Assembly (NCBI GenBank): GCA_002081555.1
Contig: MZNV01002743.1
Location: 48,787 to 112,786 of the forward strand
Reading direction: 5' to 3'
DNA from: Protostelium mycophagum
Lineage: Eukaryota > Evosea > Variosea > Protosteliida > Protosteliaceae
DNA: 64,000 nt
Position 1 is the first letter of the stretch. Every line of letters starts with the position of its first letter. Below, piece after piece: positions 56,741 to 64,000 of this stretch. Position numbers and translations under genes: made by a program. The notes under the pieces were generated by a model, which saw only the letters and a program-made list of their open reading frames with translations, had not been told where the DNA came from and did no database searches.

Positions 56741-58955
56741 TTACAACGAGACGAAATAAGAGTCCAAGCTGGCGAGAAGTTCTTTGCACTCGAAATGGTG
56801 TGGATTGATTTGTAGACATTTTCTGACCAATTGGTAGCTCTCGTCAAGCTGTCCGAATCTAAAGGCCAATAGCGCTGTGCGGTTCAGTCGATGACATAAT
56901 TGAGGGATTCTGACCTTGATTGAACAGTGGTTCGCAGAGATAAATCGCATTCTGTTGCGATAACTCAAAGTTGGAACGGGCCTGGTCAGCGTTCCCCTTT
57001 CTATATGAATGTCAAAAGAAGCACGGTGAATCGCACGACAAACCTGACTTCTAAAACTCCCAAGTTATTGTATGCCTCTCCATATTTCGAGTTCAAAGTG
57101 GCGGCGATTTGGAAATGTTGGTAAGCTAAACCCAAATCACCAATACCAAGTGCGACCTGACCGATGTTGTACCAAACATCTGCTACATTGTCTTCTTGTG
57201 ATAAGTTCAGGGCCCTCTCGAAGCAGCTCAGCGTCATGTCATACTGAAAATGTCAGATGGGACGGGGTTTGGTGAGTCACTTGTTGGGCGTGGAAACAGC
57301 ATAATCCTAAATTATTCCACAATTCCGAACTGTTTATACCCATCTACAACGGTGAGAACTCTCATAGAAATATGAGGGATTCTTGGTCTGAGTTGTTTTT
57401 TTTTGTTTCTGATCAAAAGGGTTTTGATTTTAAATGCAATTATGTCATCAAAAATGAATAAAAACCTGTAATAGCCTTCTGTAATATCTCAAAGCCATCT
57501 CGGGCTGGTCTGTGTAAAAGAATTCACTCGCGAGTGACGCGATGGCCTCCACGTTGTAACTGGCATCTTCAGTTACAAAAGCCTCGCTTTTTTCTTGTCC
57601 GTATACTCGCAACATACAAAGCAGTGCATTCCATCAAAACATTTCGGACTAGAATGTATTGTAGACCACCAGAATCATCAGAGAAACAATTTTGCGTCGA
57701 CACTGGAGTTCACAAACTGACGTTATATCTTTACAACTCACAATTACTGTTCCCTACAAATGCAAAGAATCGATGAATTACACTGAATTTGACCTACCTA
57801 TCTAGGTTAAGAGCAGCCTTGAAGCCATCCACCGCCTTTTCAGAATGACCCAGCGCATCGTGGATTCTAGCCACACCGATAGTCAGTGTGACTTCGTTTG
57901 GAAAAGTCTCACAGGCCTTCATGAGGATGTCTAGAGCAGAGGAGGGCTTGTCTAGACGCTGATGGACTTTGGATAACCAAATATAAGTGCTCACCATCTC
58001 TTGATCTTTCAAAGATGACACGAAAAATCTTCGGATATTTAGAATTTCCGTGATTTTTTCGGCGGGAAAACGACCGTTTTGAAATTTAGATTACCTCTCT
58101 GCGTCACGGTAGAGTCCAAGTCGGTAATAAGATTTTCCTGTCTGAGATTTCCAAAACCAATCTTTATGCTCCGTTTCTCCCAGCGCCGCTGTGCACAACT
58201 CTAATGCTCTCATGTGATGCCCAAACGTCAATAGATAAATAGACAAAATCTGTTTTTGTTAATAATTCTCATCTAAATGTTTTTAAAATAAAATGGACCT
58301 TAGCCAAAGCAGGTTTAGACGCGTATCTCTTCAAGTTGAGTCTTGGCACCTCAATAAATTCAGCACCATTTCCTGTCATGAGAGAGGCCGTTCCTAATCT
58401 AACAAATCTGCCAGAAGAGGTGACTGGTCTGGCCGTGTTCAGCCTGGTGCCCATTGCTGTGGCTAAGCGGTTAGCTTCTGTTGATGAAGAAATCGGTCTT
58501 GATGTTCCTGGCCTATGAGTGGACCGTCAATACGATATCGAACGATTTCGCGAACGAAATCACCTGGCATAACCAGAAATCGGACGTCCACTCTGCGTCA
58601 ATGGACGATTTGCAGTTCCAGATCTTGAAGGGGCTCTTCCACTATTTGCTGAGGAAAGAGGTCGATTTAAAGAAGTGCCGGGTCGCGGCATGGTGGCGAT
58701 CGCGTTGTCGTCTAAGAGGATCTCCGCAATACCCTCCTCCTCCAGCTCTGTGTCATCTGTATAAGCGACTTCTGTTATGGCCGAACATTTGATGTGCCAA
58801 ACTGCCTGCAAGCTGTTACATGTTGCAAACAAAGCTGAAGAGGATCTCATTACCTGATCGAGTGGATTCTTCTGCAAAATCTCAGTGCATGTCTGAATAC
58901 ATTCGTCAAAACGACGCCGCTTCAGGCGGCTGTAAGCTAGTGTCGCTGGTTCCAT
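56741..58955 (-). CDS. TTC8: BBSome subunit BBS8 (TTC8)
   Basis: TPR protein of the BBSome, which moves membrane proteins in cilia. From 58955: MEPATLAYSRLKRRRFDECI and QTCTEILQKNPLDQ, then the BBS8-specific stretch AYTDDTELEEEGIAEILLDD, NAIATMPRPGTSLNRPLSS, SGRPISGYARPGTSRP, and SSGRFVRLGTASLMTG (about 58395), a signature not found in other TPR proteins. The TPR array follows over many exons: TYIWLSKVHQRLDKPSSALD (about 57990-57935), FPNEVTLTIGVARIHDALGH, FERALNLSQEDNVADVWYNI (about 57225-57165), GQVALGIGDLGLAYQHFQIA, KYGEAYNNLGVLEV, and the end HHFECKELLASLDSYFVSL at 56741. Length and order match animal BBS8. The gene implies that this organism forms cilia or flagella at some stage. Confidence 0.93.
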
Positions 58956-59403
58956 CTTCGGAACAATGAGGATTAATTCTCCCAAAATAATTTTCCTCAT
59001 ACAAAATTTGCCGGATCGTCACCTAAAAGATCTTTGTTACAAACAGCACCGGAAAGGTGATGAACTTGCTCTCAGTTGGAGATAGAGAAGGATGAACGGA
59101 CTCAAGGCACTGCACAACCCGCCAAAAAATGAATGCACATGCACGAATTCCCTTCCTTTAGCGAAGTATTGGTGAATTCGCCACCAAAAGCAGTGCGGTC
59201 GTCCATGGCATGCATACACTCGCCTTTTGTGGGCGAATGTCTGTTTAAAATTCACTTGGATTTCTTCGGAATTTAAATGGTAGGTACAATTGGCTGTACA
59301 ACTCCGTAACCAGGTGTCAAAACTCCCGCCTTTTTGCAGTCTTGTACAGGACACATCTTGCGAAATTATGGTGTCACTGCTCTCTGACTTAAGGAGAACT
59401 TTA
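58956..59403. other. Intergenic spacer
   Basis: Between the start of BBS8 and the stop of the next minus-strand gene. A minus frame of 133 codons (59438-59037) crosses it but has no family features and overlaps a true stop region, so I do not call it a gene. Confidence 0.4.
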
Positions 59404-61560
59404 TTACTTCTTGGTTTGTCTGTATAATGGTGCAACACCCGCTTCCTTGATGATCTGTCTCTTCCTCTCGATCAGCTTTTGCATCTGACATCAGATCAGC
59501 AATGTATCCTCAGATCTACACGATATAAAAAACTGACCTTCTCCTGTGCTTTCTCCTCAGCGGTCATAGCTCTGAGCCTTGTCTTCTCACTCCTACTATC
59601 TTCTGGTGCAAGTTCTGTTGGCTGCAAAACTCAATACTCTTGTTTTTCAAAGTTTTTTTGCTCGTTTTTATTTCGATTTTAATTATTTATATTGCTGGTG
59701 AGCAGAATTCTGCTCTTCTTTGCAAAGGCACGACAACGGCACATTACGATTCCAATCTCTATGGATGAGCGTACCTTTTGGAATCTGATCTGCCTGCGCA
59801 TCTCTTGGATTTCACGCATGAATTGTATCCTCTTCTCGTGTTCGTCTTGGTCCTTTCTTATTTTGGTTGGATCCTGCGACATCTTATGGAACGCTTCGAA
59901 TGCATTCAGCGCGTCGTCCGTCAAAGTCCTGCCGCGGTGTCTTAACTTCTTCGTGCTCTTGAGAGGTTCCTGATGACGTCATCACACGTGTCATATGATA
60001 TCTACACTGTTGTAGATGAGAGATACTCACCTCTTTTTCTTTGGTCACCTTTTGTTTCACTTCCCGAGGAATTTCCGGTGGAATTTCTTGGAAAACTTCG
60101 TGCCTCTGCACCTTTTCCTCGAAATTTCTGGGGTTTACGTTGGATTCCAGACCGAGATCAGCGAACGGATTTGTTTTGCTCAGGTTATCCAATTTCTTTT
60201 TCATTTTGCCTGTGATGAGCTCATCATCATCATAATCATCTGTCTGGATCTCATCCTCTTCTCCCTTTCTATTCTTAGACAGCAGATTTTTCACCAGGTC
60301 TGGATTCTGAAGGATTTCAGACATAGGCAAATATAGTATGTATATATAATTATCCAAACCGATGTAAAGATACAACTCTAAAGACGTACCGAGAAATAGT
60401 CAGGACCGTATTGTCTCAGCAGCATCGCGATCTCTTGTTCTTTGGCGAGTTCATTGTCCACCAAAGGTTTAAACCTTAACCTTGGTGCCCTCTTTATAGT
60501 GGACATTTTGGATGTCAAGTTCCTGCGCAAGATGGAGTTGATTGTAGGACTGTTCAGCAGCTAAAAAGTTTAGGTTTTATTTCTAGATCTACACTGGTGT
60601 AGATCATTGAAAACACAATTTCTGTTCACCACATTGTGTTGCTTTAATTCAAAAAGAGGGTGAATACCTTTCCTGCGGCTTCTGTGTTGTCGGGGTCCAT
60701 TGTAGAATACCAAGCTGTCACCATGGTGACATCCCTGGACACCTCCGTGAGGCCGATGTCCACGTGCATATCTCTCAACTGATTACCCTTTGGGGTATCT
60801 GGAATACTAGACAGAATACTCTGATGACCTCAGCGTTGTAGATGGACGTAATTTAGGTTATGGTGATTTATTAAATAATGAATAATTTTGATTTCGACCT
60901 TCTTAAAAGACGATCACAGTTGTTAGCGCGATATTCGCATGAGCTCATCGGAGTTCTTTTCTTTGAATAAAAATTATTCAGATACAAATGGATGATGATG
61001 ATGACGACTCACCGAAACTTGTCGCTCGTACTCTGCTTGTAGTCTGAGTATTCTAATAGAATGTTTCTTGTCATATTTCTCTTTCAGGAGGTGCTTGCGA
61101 GCTGCAGACTTTTCATGTATTTTTTTGAGACTCTCCACCTGATCATTGAATAAGATATTTGTGGCTTTGCAACAAAAATATGGAGGATGTATATTTCCTG
61201 CAAAGATGTACTTTCTGTTCACCTTTCTTTTTTGGATTCTATCACGATTCGTCTCTGGAAATTTACCCATTAATTCATCCTCAACACCTGAGCACATCAG
61301 AATGTTTTGACAACATGGAATTGATGGTACGCGTACCTTCTAAAGAGAGATATGACATCTTGTATCTCTTTTCCTGTTCATCCCAGTACTGATCAATAGC
61401 TGTATGACACTCAGTTGTGGGCGGTAAATTGTCATGAGCAACAACTCAAAAGGCCAACAACAAGGAGGATGATCAGATCAACTCACTATGCCGGCTATTT
61501 TCAAACTCCTCTGCCTTTTCCATCATTTTCTTCTCTGTCATCTGCCTCTTTCGGTATAGA
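59404..61560 (-). CDS. Coiled-coil protein, unrecognised
   Basis: Many short exons read in order on the minus strand: KPLYRKRQMTEKKMMEKAEE (about 61560-61490), AIDQYWDEQEKRYKM (about 61400), GVEDELMGKFPETNRDRIQK, QVESLKKIHEKSAARKHLLK (about 61130-61010), LRDMHVDIGLTEVSRDVTMV (about 60780), TMDPDNTEAAGK, LLNSPTINSILRRNLTSKMS (about 60560), LAKEQEIAMLLRQYGPDYFS, PDLVKNLLSKNRKGEEDEIQ (about 60300), SKTNPFADLGLESNVNPRNF, TDDALNAFEAFHKMSQDPTK (about 59920), EHEKRIQFMREIQEMRRQIR, and a tail MQKLIERKRQIIKEAGVAPL ending at 59404. Highly charged heptad-like helices dominate. Its place next to BBS8 invites a ciliary guess, but no family match supports it. The 5' end is uncertain. Confidence 0.6.
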
Positions 61561-62280
61561 GGTTTCGATATGTGAAAACATCGTTGGGATCCACTCAGTG
61601 ATTGGAGTGGTGTCAAACTATCGTTGTGAGGGACAAAACACAAGAATGATGAGTACCGATATAGAGGCTTTGAAAGCAAAGAACATTGTGTGATGGACAA
61701 TTGCCTTGCCAACATCATTTTGACGAGAAATGCGGAAAACAGATTTTGTTTCGTCTACCTCATTGTAGACCGAGTTTTTGGTACCCCACTCACAAGGCCA
61801 TCATGATGTACGAAGAGATAGTTAATTAGACGACAATCTTGAAAGTGAGGAAAACACTAAAGAAGCCAAGCCTGAGTTTGATCACAAAAGACTGATCACA
61901 TTCAACCCTCCTGAAGACTCAGTATCATATGCTCACAGATTTCCCTGCAAAATAAAGCTTCAATAGACAATGCAAAATCAAGATCATACACAATGGGACA
62001 CCGTTCACCAAGTCTAAAATTTTCCTTGGATCCTGGCGCAAGAGATAGAGTCTCTCAATCTATAAGTACAAATCCAGGCTTGTTTTGTTGTTTTTTGTAA
62101 AATTGATTGTTGTCAATAAAATGAACATTAGTGGGGCTTCATTAAACACCTCCGATGGCTCTCTTTCTGTTATTCTCTTTGATTTGCATCTTTCTGGGCT
62201 TTCTGAGGTATATTTTACCGTCCATAGGTGTGAGCTCTTTTGGCTACTGTCAGTTAGAAAAGTTAGACAAGAACAGAAAT
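61561..62280. other. Region without a convincing gene
   Basis: Includes the probable upstream part of the coiled-coil gene, then about 500 bp with no recognised exon. A plus frame at 62155-62436 starts with a hydrophobic run (MALFLLFSLICIFLGF) but overlaps better-supported minus-strand exons. Confidence 0.35.
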
Positions 62281-62284
62281 GGAG

Positions 62285-62660
62285 ATCTTACCGGTCCTCC
62301 AGCAGCAAACTCATCACACATAGTGTGGAACCTTAGTTGTGTCACTATGGAGGAAAACATTGATACAAACATTCACCATTGTGGTAATTCCTCTCTGGTC
62401 GGGCGAACGGGTTTTTCTCCTACCTTCATAGTGTAGAAATCATATATCTTTCTGGCTGCGATCCAATCATGTTCAATTCAAACAGGTCAGAAAATCAACC
62501 CACGTTCTTTGACTTTCTTGGTCTTAGCACCAGCACCCTTAGCTCCTTTGGCTGGGGCAGCGTATGATCTGATTGAAGCTGAATTCAACAAGGGAGATAC
62601 TGTTAATTGTGTTCTCATTGGCAGTCCATACTGCAATCCTCTGAAAGCGGCTGCCGACAT
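62285..62660 (-). CDS. Small protein with mitochondrial presequence
   Basis: From 62660 the frame reads MSAAAFRGLQYGLPMRTQLT and SPLLNSASIRSYAAPAKGAK, a textbook matrix-targeting leader with a likely cleavage near RS-YAAP, followed by a Lys/Ala/Gly-rich stretch. Consistent GT-AG introns then join RKIYDFYTMK (about 62455) and VGEKPVRPTREELPQW with FHTMCDEFAAGGP (about 62330-62290). The KPVRPTREELPQW part recalls the end of small mitochondrial ribosomal proteins of the mL54 type, but the match is too short to assign. The 3' end is not fixed. Confidence 0.5.
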
Positions 62661-63094
62661 GATTTCGAAACTCACATCACTTCACTTTTTATAATCATAC
62701 GTAAGTGCTGCCGCTTTACGGCTGGAGATTTGTCTCCAAGTCACCGGAACCTAATCGGTAAAATTCGAGGAATAATGACGGCTTCAAGGAATTATTCCAA
62801 CAGCGATAATAAAGGCAAATAAATCGTTGTTAAGACCAATTCCTTGAATTGATAAGAATAATTCGTCAAACTTGCCATTTGAGGACAACAACATGAATGA
62901 TGACACAAATAGAGAAGGGCACTTTATTTCCAAAGATTGGTGTGGTCTCTGCCACAAAGAAGTCAACAATATCTTCATGCACATTCCAGGATGTGTCAGG
63001 CATCAATGACATAAAAGTACAAATAAATTGATATAATTTATTTGCAAGTTCTTTCAACGTTTTAATCAACATTGTTGTTTATTTATTAAAGTTT
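62661..63094. other. AT-rich tract beside the retroelement
   Basis: The minus strand has an open frame at 63072-62866 with protein-like text (LANKLYQFICTFMSLMPDTS, DIVDFFVAETTPIFGNKVPF). Composition matches the retroelement to its right more than the genes to its left, and the host intron words are absent. It may be part of an inserted element. Confidence 0.35.
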
Positions 63095-64000
63095 GCAAAG
63101 GTACACTGGTGGAGAAAAAACTTCCTGGTCTTGGTCCATTATATCAAATGTCCAAGAACAAGTTGAAAATACAAAAGTACATTGATGATATGCTTTTGAA
63201 GTGCCTGATTTCTCCAGTCCATTATATCAAATGTCCAAGAACAAATTAGAAATACTCCAAAAATATATTGATAATGATATGCTTTCAAAGGGCCTGATTT
63301 ATCCATCAAATTCTCCTGTGGGAGCATCAGTACTCTTCACAAGGTGGTGGAGAAAAAACTTGCCAGTCTCGGTCCATTATATCAAATGTCCAAGAACAAA
63401 TTGGAAATACTTTAAAAGTATATTGATGATATGCTTTTAAAGGGCCTGATTTGCCCATCAAATTCTCCTGTGAGAGCATCAGTACTCTTTGCAAGGAAGA
63501 AGGATAGTTTGGTGGATAAAAAACTTCCTGGTCTTGGCCTATTGTATCAAATGTCCAAGAACAAATTAGAAATACTTCAAAAGTACATTGATGATATGCT
63601 TTTGAAGGGCTTGATTTGTCCATCAAATTCTACTCTTTGCAAGGAAGAAGGATGGTTTGCTCAGACTATATGTTGACTATCAGTGTTTGAATGCCTTAAC
63701 TGTCAAAAATGTCTATCCACTACTGCTCATCCACAAGATGCTTGACTGTATCTGGACGTTTGATTACTGATAAATACACCAAGTAATTTTTAGACTTACA
63801 TCAATATGTGTTTTAATGACCTGCTGGACAAGTTTGTACTCATCTATTTAGATGATTTTCTAATATATAGTAATAACAAAGCTGATCACGGCAAGCATGT
63901 CAGCCAAGTTCTAAAACAAGTTATTGACTCAAAATTGGTGTGTAATTTAAAGAAGTCAACTTGATCCAGCCCAATTTTGCAAATTGTGGACAATCTTCTT
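63095..64000 (+). mobile_element. Broken Ty3/gypsy reverse transcriptase with internal tandem copies
   Basis: Plus-strand fragments of a gypsy-type polymerase. The finger-region text ([39 protein letters not shown]) appears four times between 63110 and 63640 in shifted frames, each copy about 100-200 bp and slightly diverged. After 63650 come a degraded [20 protein letters not shown] segment with stops and, near 63808-63960, VFNDLLDKFVLIYLDDFLIY containing the catalytic YLDD box. Stops and frameshifts show it is not functional as it stands. It continues beyond the right edge. Confidence 0.85.

Noticed and set aside
59037-59438. 133-codon minus-strand frame
   Set aside because: It overlaps the end of the coiled-coil gene in another frame and shows no domain or membrane pattern.
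62155-62436. Plus-strand frame with a signal-peptide-like start
   Set aside because: Minus-strand exons that splice in frame from a clear mitochondrial leader cover most of it. The hydrophobic start may be chance in an AT-rich tract.
63095-64000. Possible intact retrotransposon
   Set aside because: Several stops and frameshifts, repeated finger segments and missing domains show a decayed copy.
1-64000. tRNA or rRNA genes
   Set aside because: I found no cloverleaf with a convincing TTCRA/box B motif and no rRNA-like sequence by eye. A tRNAscan run would settle this.

Overview
This is nuclear DNA from a gene-dense eukaryote. Nearly every gene is cut by many short GT-AG introns (mostly about 36-60 nt), genes lie a few hundred bases apart on both strands, and no operons or bacterial-type signals are present. 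Two very long hybrid histidine kinases, a fungal-type Zn2Cys6-PAS regulator, a BBSome subunit (BBS8, so a ciliated lineage) and several secreted proteins related to fungal wall proteins suggest a free-living, probably fungus-eating amoebozoan. A protosteloid amoeba such as Protostelium/Planoprotostelium would fit, but that is an inference. All exon structures were read by eye from splice signals and protein families, so exon ends are approximate.

Layout. 1-2737 (-) acyl-CoA oxidase, running off the left edge and carrying a PTS2 signal; 3809-4981 (+) Zn2Cys6-PAS regulator; 5156-10948 (-) membrane hybrid histidine kinase with a MASE3-like sensor; 11531-11794 (+) tiny Gly-rich membrane protein; 12123-14732 (+) PP2C phosphatase; 15027-17079 (+) aspartate dehydrogenase carrying an exact 579-bp internal tandem duplication; 17456-24428 (+) three secretory genes (thaumatin-like, TOS1-like, large EGF/multi-TM receptor); 24663-25625 (-) caspase-like protease; 25972-26478 (+) DUF202; 26717-28280 (+) bacterial-type D-lactate dehydrogenase with a predicted mitochondrial leader; 28593-38968 (-) giant pseudokinase-AAA-GAF-histidine kinase-receiver protein; 39572-41781 (+) UAP1; 41790-42950 an AT-rich, transposon-like island; 43025-44375 (-) eIF3f; 44506-47231 (+) WDR13; 47388-48096 (+) AT-hook protein; 48236-48620 (-) SEM1/DSS1; 48778-49274 (-) secreted Cys-containing protein; 49806-53470 (-) two unrecognised genes; 53628-~56280 (+) IQM-type calmodulin-binding protein; 56741-58955 (-) BBS8/TTC8; 59404-~61560 (-) coiled-coil protein; ~62290-62660 (-) small mitochondrial protein; 63095-64000 (+) broken Ty3/gypsy reverse transcriptase.

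How the genes work together. The clearest themes are environmental sensing (two histidine kinases with receivers, PP2C, Zn2Cys6-PAS regulator, calmodulin-binding IQM protein), interaction with or digestion of fungal walls (thaumatin-like, TOS1-like, secreted proteins) and core metabolism (peroxisomal beta-oxidation, UDP-GlcNAc synthesis, D-lactate, aspartate/NAD).

The most unusual signal is not a gene. Introns and spacers of unrelated genes share a small vocabulary of short, often palindromic words: ATCTACAAC/GTTGTAGAT, GAAATTTC, TGATGACGTCATCA, TTTTGGCGGGAA / TTTGGCGCCAAA and CGGTAA..TTACCG. One compound word of about 25 bp recurs almost unchanged in introns of three different genes. The two transposon-like tracts appear to lack the words. 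This looks like an undescribed repeat system shaping introns (introner-like or a dispersed protein-binding vocabulary).
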